A stretch of 64,000 nt of DNA from Sphingobacterium sp. ML3W (GCF_000747525.1 NZ_CP009278.1:558001-622000), one strand, 5' to 3'; positions 43,985-57,120 are shown, numbered from the stretch's first letter. The notes: generated by a model from the letters alone, not told the origin. Numbers and translations are program-made.

Positions 43985-44128
43985 AGTACCAACTTCATAT
44001 TTAATAGTGTATTAAGAGTGAGATTATAGGGGGTTAGTAGGGGGTTAATAGGGGTATATCTCTATTAATCCCCTACTAATACCAAGCTATATCTAATCTA
44101 CACCTATTTTAATACCGAAGTTGGTACC
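43985..44128. repeat. Large imperfect inverted repeat
   Basis: Outer arms AGTACCAACTTC (43985-43996) and GAAGTTGGTACC (44117-44128) match at 11 of 12 bases. Inner arms 44033-44051 and 44062-44080 match at most positions around a 10-base loop. The sequence between outer and inner arms also shows partial complementarity. The whole could fold into one ~144-base stem-loop. It has no ORF and no obvious target-site duplication. Confidence 0.6.
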
Positions 44129-44190
44129 TAGTTCATATTACTTAGGTTATAATCCAAGTAGGATGTGCATATTGAATATCTGCTGTTGTG

Positions 44191-44690
44191 TCCATGCTTA
44201 TCTATAGCGGTACAATATGTATTTACTATCTATAAAGAAGCTATCTGCTCTTCTGGTCTGATTATAGTCAGTCCATACTTATCTATAGCGATGGAATAAG
44301 TAGGTAAGGGATGCTATTATAAAAAGTGAATGGTTATTCCGGTCTAGTATAGTCGTTCACACTTATTTCTACAGAGAGACAATAAGTATCTATACTATAT
44401 ATAAGGAGCGATCGGACATTCTGTTCTATTGATAATCATCCATACTTATCTATAATAGAACAATAAGTATCTATACTATATATAAGGAGCAATCTGCTAT
44501 TCCGGTCGATTGATAATCATCCCTACTGATCTATAGCGGTACAATATGCGTTTACTATATGCTATATATAAGGAGTGATCTGCTATTCCAGTCGATTGAT
44601 AATCATCCACACTTAATCTATAGCGCTGTAATAAGAAGCATGCGATCGGCCATCATAAAGGAGCGATCGGCCATAGCACCTGCTTTTTGG
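44191..44690. repeat. About six degenerate tandem copies of an ~83-bp repeat
   Basis: Units begin with TCCATACTTATCTATAG-like sequence at 44191, 44272, 44356, 44439, 44520 and 44606, giving lengths of 81-86 bases. Each unit carries the short inverted pair TACTTAT ... ATAAGTA or a variant, and most end in GATTGATAATCA. The block lies between the glycosyltransferase operon and the rRNA promoters. No ORF runs through it. Confidence 0.75.
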
Positions 44691-44783
44691 TCGATATCCA
44701 GCCCTCAGTTCGGCTCTTTCAGAAATAAATCATCCAATGTTACAGCAAGTTACCTCCTTTATCAATAAATAAGCAAGAAAACG

Positions 44784-44816
44784 TTTGGAAGTGAATATAA
44801 AAATGGTCTATCTTTG
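44784..44816 (+). promoter_or_regulatory. rRNA operon promoter P1
   Basis: TTTG (44784-44787) and TATCTTTG (44809-44816) are separated by 21 bases, the Bacteroidota -33/-7 pattern. Confidence 0.75.
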
Positions 44817-44934
44817 CACCACTCCGCAAGGGAGGAACGGTCGGTTCGAAAGGGCTGACAATGAAAAAAAGAGGGTCTATGTTATTTAGACGCAGAAATC
44901 GAAAAGGTTCCCAAAAATAAATTTTCACATTTAT

Positions 44935-44965
44935 TTTGGATATACCAAAAAGATCTCTACCTTTG
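44935..44965 (+). promoter_or_regulatory. rRNA operon promoter P2
   Basis: TTTG (44935-44938) and TACCTTTG (44958-44965) are separated by 19 bases, about 150 bases after P1 and 245 before the 16S gene. Confidence 0.78.
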
Positions 44966-45059
44966 CAGTCCCAACGGAAACGAAGGGAACCAAAAACAAG
45001 ATCGATAACGGCGCAATGCCGACATCATATAGCCGAAGCGAGATGCGGAAGCGGAAAAA

Positions 45060-45066
45060 GTTCTTT
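45060..45066 (+). promoter_or_regulatory. boxA-like antitermination site before 16S
   Basis: GTTCTTT followed by AAAA resembles the rrn boxA bound by NusB/NusE. The same core occurs in the 16S-23S spacer at 47074-47080. Confidence 0.5.
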
Positions 45067-45074
45067 AAAAATAT

Positions 45075-45093
45075 AATCATGTAACGTAACGAG
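45075..45093 (+). other. 5' strand of the pre-16S processing stalk
   Basis: Bases 45075-45082 and 45084-45093 are perfectly complementary to 46775-46782 and 46761-46770 after the 16S gene. The two would enclose the 16S rRNA in a stalk for RNase III-type processing. Confidence 0.7.
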
Positions 45094-45209
45094 TAGTGTT
45101 GAGAAACGACGAAAGTTAAAAAAAATCAACCTGTTCAATTTTAGAATCAGAAATAAAATACAAGACAATTCTATTTATTATAAATAGTCTTGATCTTACA
45201 CTTCATTTT

Positions 45210-46739
<1,530 letters not shown>

Positions 46740-46760
46740 CTAGAGCATTCAAGATTGAAG

Positions 46761-46782
46761 CTCGTTACGTATACACATGATT
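46761..46782 (+). other. 3' strand of the pre-16S processing stalk
   Basis: CTCGTTACGT (46761-46770) and ACATGATT (46775-46782) pair with ACGTAACGAG and AATCATGT upstream of 16S. Confidence 0.7.
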
Positions 46783-46860
46783 TATATTAAGAAACAAAAA
46801 GAAACATTTGAAGAAATGTGCCCATCCCTGTAGGATGGTCCAGAGAGAGAATGATAAGCT

Positions 46861-46937
46861 AGTCCCGTAGCTCAGTTGGTTAGAGCACTACACTGATAAT
46901 GTAGGGGTCAGCAGTTCAAATCTGCTCGGGACTACCA
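46861..46937 (+). tRNA. tRNA-Ile (GAU)
   Basis: The cloverleaf is complete: acceptor AGTCCCG pairs with CGGGACT, the anticodon loop is CTGATAA (GAT at 46895-46897), and the T arm has GTTCAAATC. The 3' CCA appears encoded (46935-46937). It sits in the 16S-23S spacer as usual for the group. Confidence 0.96.
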
Positions 46938-46948
46938 TAAAACGATAC

Positions 46949-47022
46949 GGGGAATTAGCTCAGCTGGCTAGAGCACCTGCCTTGCACGCAGGGGGTCATC
47001 GGTTCGACTCCGATATTCTCCA
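46949..47022 (+). tRNA. tRNA-Ala (UGC)
   Basis: Acceptor GGGGAAT pairs with ATTCTCC (one G-U), anticodon TGC lies at 46983-46985 and the T arm has GGTTCGACTCC. The discriminator A is 47022 and CCA is not encoded. It is the second tRNA of the 16S-23S spacer. Confidence 0.96.
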
Positions 47023-47073
47023 CAGGTCTGCCCGAACACCAAGATATTGTGTTCATTATAAGGGCGACAAAGA

Positions 47074-47080
47074 GTTCTTT
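47074..47080 (+). promoter_or_regulatory. boxA-like antitermination site before 23S
   Basis: GTTCTTT followed by GACAT in the spacer between tRNA-Ala and 23S repeats the core found before 16S. Confidence 0.5.
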
Positions 47081-47085
47081 GACAT

Positions 47086-47120
47086 ATTGAAAGAAAAAAA
47101 TTACAAGAGAAGACAACAGT
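47086..47120 (+). other. 5' strand of the pre-23S processing stalk
   Basis: Bases 47086-47098 pair perfectly with 50167-50179 (13 bp), and 47109-47120 pair perfectly with 50146-50157 (12 bp), enclosing the 23S gene. Confidence 0.75.
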
Positions 47121-47248
47121 AGAGACAATACTGTGATGTGTTCGATGTATTATGAAGACCCTCGGTCAAGGCCGAACGGATTAATGCGTAGCATCATGGT
47201 TATATATATCAAAAAGCAACCCATAGTAGCAAAAGGGCTATGAGGTGA

Positions 47249-50132
<2,884 letters not shown>

Positions 50133-50145
50133 AAGCAACGCAGAC

Positions 50146-50179
50146 ACTGTTGTCTTCCTCTTTTAGTTTTTCTTTCAAT
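50146..50179 (+). other. 3' strand of the pre-23S processing stalk
   Basis: ACTGTTGTCTTC (50146-50157) and TTTTTCTTTCAAT (50167-50179) are complementary to the leader segments before 23S. Confidence 0.75.
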
Positions 50180-50247
50180 TGTCTATAGATCAGATGGTCA
50201 CTTTATCCATAATGGATAGTGTTGCTATATTCTGATAACCTTATTTT

Positions 50248-50354
50248 AGGTGCCTATATCGGCGGTGTCTACCTCTTCCCATTCCGAACAGAGAAGTCAA
50301 GCCCGCCAGAGCCGATGGTATTGCCGTAACAGGTGGGAGAGTAGGTCGGTGCCT
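50248..50354 (+). rRNA. rrf: 5S ribosomal RNA
   Basis: The ~107-nt gene closes its terminal stem with AGGTGCC (50248-50254) and GGTGCCT (50348-50354), with two G-U pairs. Internal 5S landmarks are CCCATTCCGAACAGAGAAG and GCCGATGGTA, and the loop E region GGGAGAGTAGGTCGG. It follows 23S by ~115 bases and precedes the operon terminator. Confidence 0.93.
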
Positions 50355-50366
50355 TTTTTTATACAG

Positions 50367-50396
50367 AAGCCCTTGCAGGATAGCAAGGGCTTTTTT
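50367..50396 (+). terminator. Rho-independent terminator of the rRNA operon
   Basis: A perfect 10-bp stem (50367-50376 with 50383-50392) with a 6-base loop is followed by a T run, directly after 5S. Confidence 0.92.
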
Positions 50397-50440
50397 GTGT
50401 TCCGTATTTTCTGGGGGAGAGCACGGCCGGACCGGACATC

Positions 50441-50502
50441 ACCCAGCAACCGATGGCCTTGCCTCAAAACACTGCAATGGACTGGAAATTAGGTCGGTAC
50501 CA
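50441..50502 (+). other. Possible 5S rRNA-like remnant
   Basis: CCGATGGCCTTGCC (50450-50463) and ATTAGGTCGGTACC (50488-50501) resemble the 3' half of the 5S gene just upstream (CCGATGGTATTGCC and GTAGGTCGGTGCC), in the same order but with about 10 more bases between. This may be a decayed 5S end. It could also be chance. Confidence 0.3.
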
Positions 50503-51190
50503 TTTCCTGGCAGTTATCGGTGACCATCCCAGGGTCACGTTCTCTTGGACACATTATCCGATATCTCTGTCTTTTATATATTACTAAGGTAGATTTCTCT
50601 CCCTTAACACGGGCTATCGACACTTCTCTGCCTGTAAAGTGCCCTGCAGCTTTGCCCACCAAGTAGGTCCTAAATCTTATCTTAACATTAGAAGCCCATA
50701 ATAACAGTTATGGTTATATCCCTCCTGCTTTTGGAGCATATCGGGTCCGTAAGGATCACTGATTTTACCCTTGAAGCTCGCAATAGCGGGTGGTGGCACT
50801 CTCATTTTGTTAAGCAACCATATGTTGTTTGTAAAGGATACAGCTTTATATATAACGGGGTCAGCAATGTACTATAGTCCTTTTTACTTTGTTAGATAAC
50901 GTTTTGGGATTTAAACAGAGTCTTCACAAAGCTTGCCCCTTGAATTTTCTGAAAAGTTGGTATACGGGATATTCGCTGTTATCTGCATAAGCATACCTAA
51001 CGTTTTCTCTAGTCGACATGCAGTCAATCGTTTACTTTATATTGATATTGGGAACGACCGGGTACGAAATATTTTTTTGTAGGAGGGGTTGTCATTTTAA
51101 GCTTATTTTCAAATATTAGAGTAGGTGATGACTTGGTGTAACTTATTGGTTACTAGAATTTGAGCTTGTTGTCGTGGTTATGGCTGCTCT
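50503..51190. other. Intergenic stretch without recognised genes
   Basis: I find no supported ORF or RNA gene here. The stretch is less A+T-rich near the rRNA operon and becomes A+T-rich towards the GH109 gene. It could be decayed sequence after an rRNA-mediated rearrangement, but nothing identifies it. Confidence 0.5.
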
Positions 51191-51236
51191 GCAAACGGTT
51201 GTTTATTTTAAGCAATCGTTTGCTTTGATATTTTAT
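51191..51236 (+). terminator. Orphan terminator-like hairpin
   Basis: GCAAACGGTTG (51191-51201) pairs with CAATCGTTTGC (51213-51223) over 11 positions (one G-U) with an 11-base loop, followed by a T-rich tract. No gene lies upstream on this strand within 800 bases. Confidence 0.45.
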
Positions 51237-51380
51237 TTTTAATTATCGATTTTCTAGTGTATTCTTGTTATAGAAAAGGTCGTAGACCAATTCTATAACT
51301 AATTATTGAACGACTGGTATCACTAGGTTTGATAATCATTTCAAAGACTGTTTAGTTTGTTTTAAAATAGGTGATTTTAG

Positions 51381-51409
51381 AGGGGCTTTCTATAGCCCCT
51401 TTAATTTTG
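51381..51409 (+). promoter_or_regulatory. Hairpin and -7 box before the GH109-type gene
   Basis: AGGGGCT (51381-51387) pairs with AGCCCCT (51394-51400), and TAATTTTG (51402-51409) matches the TAnnTTTG -7 box, 24 bases before the ATG at 51433. The hairpin could be a terminator for readthrough or part of the promoter spacer. No clear -33. Confidence 0.45.
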
Positions 51410-51432
51410 TATGTAAATTATATCTATCAAAT

Positions 51433-52842
51433 ATGAATGCTAATAGAAGAGATTTCTTGAAGAAAGCGGGTATTTTATCATCTGTTGCGATGACATTACC
51501 AACTTTAAATACCAATGCGTTTGCAGCGACAAAATTCAATATGTCGGGTTTTGTAGCTCCAAAAATTGATAAAGTACGTGTTGCTGTTATTGGGTTAGGG
51601 ATGCGTGGTCCAGGTGCTGTAGACCGTTTATCATACATTGAAGGTGTTGAAATTGTGGCTTTATGCGATAAGCATGCTGACCGTGTTGAACGTGCTCAAG
51701 GTATATTACGCAAAAAATCATTGAAAGATGCAAAGTCTTATTCCGGTGAAGACGGATGGAAAGACATGCTAAAGAATGAAAAATTAGATTTAGTATATAT
51801 TTGCTCGCCTTGGGATTATCATGCTCAAATGAGTATTGGTGCAATGAAAGCTGGTGCGCATGCTGCTTGTGAAGTGCCTATTGCATTAACAGTAAAAGAT
51901 TGTTGGGAAGTTGTTAAAGTTTCGGAAGAGACAAAAAAGCATTGCATGATGTTGGAAAACTGTTGCTATGACTTCTTTGAAATGTTAACATTGAATATGG
52001 CACGTCAGGGCTTATTTGGTGAAATCCTACATGGTGAAGGTGCATATATCCACGATTTATTGGACTTGAATTTTGCGAAAAATGGTTACGATAACATGTG
52101 GAGATTACGTGAGAATATTAAGCTGAACGGTAACTTATATCCTACGCATGGTTTAGGTCCTGTTGCGCAATGTATGAACATTAACCGTGGTGACAAGATG
52201 AATCATTTAGTTGCTATGTCTACTAATGATTTTCAAATGGGTGCTAAGGCGAAAGAATTGGCAGCAACAGATTCTTTCTATCAAGAATTTGTGGGTAAAA
52301 GCTTCAGAGGTAATATGAATACAACTTTGATTCGTACTGAATTGGGTAAAACAATTATGTTGCAACATGATGTTACTTCCCCAAGACCTTACTCTAGATT
52401 ACATACGTTAAGTGGTACTAAAGGTTTTGCGCAGAAGTATCCTGATGAGAATATTGCTTTTGGACATGAATTTATCTCTAAGGATAAATTAAAAGAACTG
52501 TATACAAAATACACACCTGAATTAGTGAAATTCATTGGTGAGCAAGCAAAACAAGTAGGTGGTCATGGTGGAATGGATTTCATGATGGACTGGCGTTTAA
52601 TTGACTGTTTACGTAACGGATTACCTTTGGATCAGGATGTATATGATGCTGCTTCATGGAGCTGTATCGTACCATTAAGTTTTGATTCGGTTAAACGTGA
52701 TTCTAGAACTGTAGATATTCCTGACTTTACAAAAGGTGCTTGGAAGACCAATACCCCAGTAGATATTACATTGAATGGTGGTGGTACTACTAAAATCCGT
52801 TCAAAAGAAGGTAAAGTAAGTGGTGTTCAATTAGGCGTATAA
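51433..52842 (+). CDS. GH109-type NAD-dependent glycosidase / Gfo-Idh-MocA family, Tat-exported
   Basis: The 469-aa protein belongs to the Gfo/Idh/MocA fold and looks like glycoside hydrolase family 109 (alpha-N-acetylgalactosaminidase type, which uses NAD+ as a tightly bound cofactor). It has a twin-arginine signal at the start (NRRDFLKKAG, then a hydrophobic stretch to about residue 32), the dinucleotide motif VAVIGLGMRGPGAV (about 49-62), CEVPIALTVKDCWEVV, and the block LNGNLYPTHGLGPVAQCMNI, which is typical of GH109. Tat export of a folded cofactor enzyme fits. It is a single gene with its own terminator. Substrate specificity is inferred from family. Confidence 0.85.
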   Translation: MNANRRDFLKKAGILSSVAMTLPTLNTNAFAATKFNMSGFVAPKIDKVRVAVIGLGMRGPGAVDRLSYIEGVEIVALCDKHADRVERAQGILRKKSLKDAKSYSGEDGWKDMLKNEKLDLVYICSPWDYHAQMSIGAMKAGAHAACEVPIALTVKDCWEVVKVSEETKKHCMMLENCCYDFFEMLTLNMARQGLFGEILHGEGAYIHDLLDLNFAKNGYDNMWRLRENIKLNGNLYPTHGLGPVAQCMNINRGDKMNHLVAMSTNDFQMGAKAKELAATDSFYQEFVGKSFRGNMNTTLIRTELGKTIMLQHDVTSPRPYSRLHTLSGTKGFAQKYPDENIAFGHEFISKDKLKELYTKYTPELVKFIGEQAKQVGGHGGMDFMMDWRLIDCLRNGLPLDQDVYDAASWSCIVPLSFDSVKRDSRTVDIPDFTKGAWKTNTPVDITLNGGGTTKIRSKEGKVSGVQLGV

Positions 52843-52861
52843 TCTTTTTGTCCCAAAGAAG

Positions 52862-52893
52862 AAGGAGAACAGCTAACTGTTCTCCTTTTTTAT
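52862..52893 (+). terminator. Rho-independent terminator after the GH109-type gene
   Basis: A perfect 11-bp stem (52862-52872 with 52877-52887), 4-base loop CTAA and a following T run lie 20 bases after the stop codon. Confidence 0.9.
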
Positions 52894-52960
52894 TTTAGGT
52901 TATTTTCAGTTCTTGTTTAAAAATGTATAAATTGTATCTTTATTTGATATTCACCTACTC

Positions 52961-54052
52961 ATGAACACGAAATTATTCTTATTTACCCCATCTTTTTGTT
53001 TATTGCTTTCATGCTTTAGCAATAGCGAGCCGAAGGGCCAAACAGCTGATCTTTTTGTCTCCCAAGATTCTTCTCGTTGTTATATGGCAGCTCATATCCC
53101 ATCACGGTTTTCGGATTCAGATACTGCGCACCATATTGTAGAAGGTGCTGGTATCGATAAGGTCAAGATGGTACATGTCGCTGGTGGTTATTTCATGATG
53201 GGGTCGAATGATTTTGCAGATGCTAAGCCTGTTCATGAAGTTAAGATAGCAGATTTTTTAATTGATGAACATGAAGTTACGAATGGTCAATTTGAGAAAT
53301 TTGTGCAGGCTACAGGTTATGTAACTCTTGCGGAGAGACCTTTGGATCCAAAAGAATTTCCAGGTGTAGATCCCAATATGTTGAAACCAGGTTCAGCAAT
53401 TTTTTCACCACCTAAAGAGGTTCAAGGTTTGAACAATCACCTACAATGGTGGTCTTATGTGGTCGGAGCCAACTGGAGGCATCCTGAAGGGCCAAATAGC
53501 AGTATTCAGGGCAAGGAGACCTTTCCAGTAGTGCATATTGCTTACCAAGATGCTGAAGCGTATGCGAAGTGGACAGGAAAGCGTTTACCGACAGAGGCAG
53601 AATGGGAGTATGCCGCACGCGCCAGAACTTCAAATCCAATGACCTATTATTGGGGAAATGAATTGTTGGATAATGACCGTTATCTGGCGAATATTTTTCA
53701 AGGGGAATTCCCGGTTCTCAATACGAAGTTAGATGGTTATATCGGTACTTCACCAGCTAAAGCTTTTCCTTCCAATGCTATTGGTCTGTATGATATGGAA
53801 GGTAATGTCTGGGAATGGTGTGCGGATTATTATCGTCCGGATTATTACGCGAATAGCACGGCCGATAATCCCAGTGGTCCGAAGGACTCTTATGACCCTG
53901 ATGAACCCGGTGCTGTAAAACGTGTACAACGTGGAGGTTCATTTCTCTGTAACGACCAATATTGTGAACGTTATAAAGCAGGGAGCAGGGGTAAGGGTGA
54001 GATTAATAGTCCGACGAACAATGTCGGATTTAGATGCGTCAAGGATATATAG
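52961..54052 (+). CDS. Formylglycine-generating-enzyme (SUMF1) family lipoprotein with both active cysteines
   Basis: The 363-aa protein follows the FGE/SUMF1 fold: GGYFMMGSNDFADAKPVHEV (about 75-94), a central EVTNGQFEKFVQATGY, GKRLPTEAEWEYAARA (about 205-220), DMEGNVWEWCADYY, and the end block RGGSFLCNDQYCERYKAGSRG. C330 and C335 have the same C-x4-C spacing as the two catalytic cysteines of true FGE, which turns a sulfatase Cys into formylglycine. An N-terminal lipobox-like LLSC (Cys18) predicts a membrane-anchored envelope protein, which is unusual because most bacterial FGE is cytosolic. No sulfatase is in the window. Confidence 0.87.
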   Translation: MNTKLFLFTPSFCLLLSCFSNSEPKGQTADLFVSQDSSRCYMAAHIPSRFSDSDTAHHIVEGAGIDKVKMVHVAGGYFMMGSNDFADAKPVHEVKIADFLIDEHEVTNGQFEKFVQATGYVTLAERPLDPKEFPGVDPNMLKPGSAIFSPPKEVQGLNNHLQWWSYVVGANWRHPEGPNSSIQGKETFPVVHIAYQDAEAYAKWTGKRLPTEAEWEYAARARTSNPMTYYWGNELLDNDRYLANIFQGEFPVLNTKLDGYIGTSPAKAFPSNAIGLYDMEGNVWEWCADYYRPDYYANSTADNPSGPKDSYDPDEPGAVKRVQRGGSFLCNDQYCERYKAGSRGKGEINSPTNNVGFRCVKDI

Positions 54053-54071
54053 ATTCCGAAGAATTTTATAA

Positions 54072-54117
54072 ATACAAAAAAAGCCTTCTTAAATTAATAA
54101 GAAGGCTTTTTTTGTAT
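54072..54117. terminator. Bidirectional terminator, 20-bp perfect stem
   Basis: Arms 54072-54091 and 54098-54117 pair perfectly around a 6-base loop, with A and T runs on the two sides. It stops both the FGE-like gene (+) and carB (-). Confidence 0.93.
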
Positions 54118-54130
54118 AAGTGATTTGTGC

Positions 54131-56947
54131 TTATTTCGATAAGAACATCGATTTTTTAGCAACTAAATCTCTAAAGTAAGGATCATTTAAATCTTTGATG
54201 AAACGGATGGCTTCACCTGTCGATTTCATTTCTGGTCCTAATTGTTTATCAACTTCAGGGAATTTAGAGAACGAGAATACAGGTTCTTTAATTGCCCAAC
54301 CTTGCAACTTGCGCTCGATTTTGAAATCTTTCAATTTGTTTACACCCAACATGATTTTTGTTGCGATATTGATGTAAGGTACATCGTATGCTTTAGCGAT
54401 AAAAGGAACGGTACGTGATGCACGTGGGTTAGCTTCGATTACATATACATTTTCACCTTTTACTGCGAATTGTATATTTAATAAACCGCTTACGTTTAAT
54501 GCTTTCGCTAATTTAATAGAGTACTCTTCCATTTTGTCTTGTACAGACTGTGATAAGCTAAATGGAGGTAATACTGCGTAAGAGTCACCTGAATGGATTC
54601 CTGCAGGCTCGATGTGCTCCATCATACCAATGATGTGTACATCTTCACCATCACAGATTGAATCTGATTCAGCCTCTTCAGCACGATCCAAGAAGTGGTC
54701 AATTAAGACACGGTTTCCAGGAAGGTTTTTCAATAAATTGACTACTGCTTTCTCCAAGTCATCATCATTGATCACGATGCTCATTCCTTGACCTCCTAAT
54801 ACATATGACGGACGTACAAGAACTGGGTAACCTACTTCATTCGCAACTTTGATTGCTTCTTCTGCAGATTCAGCAACACCATATCTCGGATATGGAATAT
54901 CTAATGATTTTAATAGATCTGAGAAACGACCACGATCTTCGGCTAAATCCATATTTTGGAAGTCTGTTCCGATAATCTTAACGCCTAATGCTTCTAATTG
55001 ATCCGCCATTTTAAGAGCTGTCTGTCCACCTAATTGAACGATTACACCAACTGGTTTTTCTAATTCAATGATTTCGCGAACATGCTCCCAGAATACAGGC
55101 TCAAAGTATAATTTATCAGCCATGTTGAAATCTGTTGAAACAGTTTCAGGGTTACAGTTCACCATGATGGCTTCGAATCCAGCTTCTTTAGCTGCCAATA
55201 GACCGTGTACACAAGAATAATCAAATTCGATACCTTGACCAATACGGTTTGGACCTGAACCTAATACGACGATTTTTTTCTTGTCAGATGGTACAGATTC
55301 GTTTTCTTCCTCAAACGTAGAGTAGAAGTAAGGAGTTTGTGCAGGGAATTCCGCAGCACATGTATCAACCATTTTGTAAACACGGCTGATGCCTAGTGCT
55401 TTACGACGGTCGTATACTTCATCTTCTGTTACATTTCCTAATAACCAAGAGATCTGAATATCTGAATAACCTTTTTGTTTCAAGGTCATGAAGAAATCTT
55501 TAGGGATATTATTTAATTGGTAACGACGAAGTTCTGTTTCTAAAGCTACTAATTCTTGAATTTGTACTAAGTACCATTTATCGATGCGTGTTGCTTTGCG
55601 GATTGATTCCAAAGGAACTCCTAATTCGAAAGCATCTTTTATATGGAATAGACGGTCACCACTTGGATGCTCTAGACTATACATGATTTCTTCTAAATCG
55701 CGTAATTGACGACCATCGGCACCTAAACCAGCACGGTTTGTTTCTAATGATTGACAAGCTTTCTGAAGTGCTTCGATAAACGTACGGCCGATTGCCATTA
55801 CCTCACCTACTGCTTTCATTTGTAAGCCTAATTCCGTATTTGCTCCTTTGAATTTATCAAAGTTAAAACGAGGTACTTTAACGATTACATAATCTAAAGT
55901 TGGCTCGAAGTAAGCTGAAGTTGTTTTCGTGATTTGGTTTTGTAATTCATCCAGATTGTAACCAATTGCTAATTTAGCAGCAATTTTTGCAATCGGGTAA
56001 CCAGTCGCTTTAGAGGCTAGCGCTGAAGAACGGGATACACGTGGATTGATCTCAATAGCGATAATGTCTTCGTTATCCGGATTAACAGAGAATTGTACGT
56101 TACAACCACCTGCAAAGTTACCAATTGAGCGCATCATCAAGATTGCTTGATTACGCATGTCTTGGTAGCACTTATCGGATAAAGTCATCCCTGGAGCAAC
56201 TGTGATAGAGTCACCCGTGTGGATACCCATCGGGTCAAAGTTCTCGATTGTACAAATGATGATGACGTTATCATTGGTATCACGTAACAACTCTAATTCG
56301 AATTCTTTCCAACCTAAAACGGCCTTCTCAACTAAAACTTCGTGAGTAGGAGAAGCGCTTAAGCCTCTGCTTAGTGCTGCGTCAAACTCATCTTTCGAGT
56401 GTACGAATCCACCTCCGGTACCTGCTAGCGTGTAGCTAGGACGGATAACCAATGGATACCCAATTTCTTGAGCAGCTTCTTTACCTTCTAAGAAAGAGTT
56501 GGCGATTTTCGAAGGTGCTACACCTACACCGATATCGATCATTAATTGACGGAACTCTTCACGGTTTTCTGTTTTTTCAATTGCAGCAACATCAACACCG
56601 ATAACCTTAACGTCATATTTTTCCCATAACCCGATGTTTGAAGCTTCGATACATAAGTTTAACGCTGTTTGGCCTCCCATGGTAGGCAACACGGCGTCAA
56701 CATTATTTTCTTTGAGAATGTCTTCAATACTTTCTACCGTTAAAGGAAGTAAATAAACGTGGTCTGCAATGACTTTATCAGTCATAATCGTTGCAGGGTT
56801 CGAGTTGATGATGGAAACTTCAATGCCTTCTTCTTTTAAAGAAAGGGCTGCTTGAGATCCCGAATAATCAAATTCACAGGCTTGTCCAATGACGATTGGA
56901 CCTGATCCAATGATTAAAACCGATTTAATGGAGGTGTTTCTTGGCAT
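54131..56947 (-). CDS. carB: Carbamoyl-phosphate synthase large subunit, without the MGS allosteric domain
   Basis: CarB makes carbamoyl phosphate from bicarbonate, ammonia from CarA, and two ATP, for pyrimidine and arginine synthesis. The 938-aa protein has two ATP-grasp halves: first [20 protein letters not shown] and later [19 protein letters not shown] near 570, [19 protein letters not shown] near 618, and two ATP-grasp metal sites [20 protein letters not shown] and [20 protein letters not shown]. It ends in [14 protein letters not shown], about 130 residues short of the E. coli length, so the C-terminal MGS-like domain (UMP/ornithine control) is absent; as I recall this is common in this group. 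carA is not adjacent. A leader hairpin is possible. Confidence 0.95.
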   Translation of the reverse strand: MPRNTSIKSVLIIGSGPIVIGQACEFDYSGSQAALSLKEEGIEVSIINSNPATIMTDKVIADHVYLLPLTVESIEDILKENNVDAVLPTMGGQTALNLCIEASNIGLWEKYDVKVIGVDVAAIEKTENREEFRQLMIDIGVGVAPSKIANSFLEGKEAAQEIGYPLVIRPSYTLAGTGGGFVHSKDEFDAALSRGLSASPTHEVLVEKAVLGWKEFELELLRDTNDNVIIICTIENFDPMGIHTGDSITVAPGMTLSDKCYQDMRNQAILMMRSIGNFAGGCNVQFSVNPDNEDIIAIEINPRVSRSSALASKATGYPIAKIAAKLAIGYNLDELQNQITKTTSAYFEPTLDYVIVKVPRFNFDKFKGANTELGLQMKAVGEVMAIGRTFIEALQKACQSLETNRAGLGADGRQLRDLEEIMYSLEHPSGDRLFHIKDAFELGVPLESIRKATRIDKWYLVQIQELVALETELRRYQLNNIPKDFFMTLKQKGYSDIQISWLLGNVTEDEVYDRRKALGISRVYKMVDTCAAEFPAQTPYFYSTFEEENESVPSDKKKIVVLGSGPNRIGQGIEFDYSCVHGLLAAKEAGFEAIMVNCNPETVSTDFNMADKLYFEPVFWEHVREIIELEKPVGVIVQLGGQTALKMADQLEALGVKIIGTDFQNMDLAEDRGRFSDLLKSLDIPYPRYGVAESAEEAIKVANEVGYPVLVRPSYVLGGQGMSIVINDDDLEKAVVNLLKNLPGNRVLIDHFLDRAEEAESDSICDGEDVHIIGMMEHIEPAGIHSGDSYAVLPPFSLSQSVQDKMEEYSIKLAKALNVSGLLNIQFAVKGENVYVIEANPRASRTVPFIAKAYDVPYINIATKIMLGVNKLKDFKIERKLQGWAIKEPVFSFSKFPEVDKQLGPEMKSTGEAIRFIKDLNDPYFRDLVAKKSMFLSK

Positions 56948-57021
56948 TATATCTAGTTCAAAAAATAAAATTTCAAAGTATGAACAAAGACAATCAAAAA
57001 TGCGCTTCGAGAAGGGTATAT

Positions 57022-57050
57022 TCCGACCGCTTTGTCGGAGTGCAAAATTA
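57022..57050 (-). promoter_or_regulatory. Predicted -7 box and leader hairpin of carB
   Basis: The minus strand reads TAATTTTG (57043-57050, TAnnTTTG) followed within 6 bases by a hairpin CTCCGAC-AAAGCG-GTCGGA (57022-57040). The start codon lies ~90 bases on, so the mRNA may start with a hairpin. Confidence 0.4.
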
Positions 57051-57120
57051 CATCATTTTATTTGATTTTCCGCTATTTATTTTCAGATAAATCATTTAGG
57101 GATGATATCGCTCTAAAAAT

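Noticed and set aside
44191..44690. Tandem repeats considered as a CRISPR array
   Set aside because: The units are 81-86 bases long and vary throughout, with no alternation of identical repeats and unrelated spacers, and no cas genes are near.
52961..54052. FGE-like protein considered as a GldJ/SusJ-type or gliding lipoprotein with the same fold
   Set aside because: Those homologues lack the paired catalytic cysteines, which are both present here with the right spacing.
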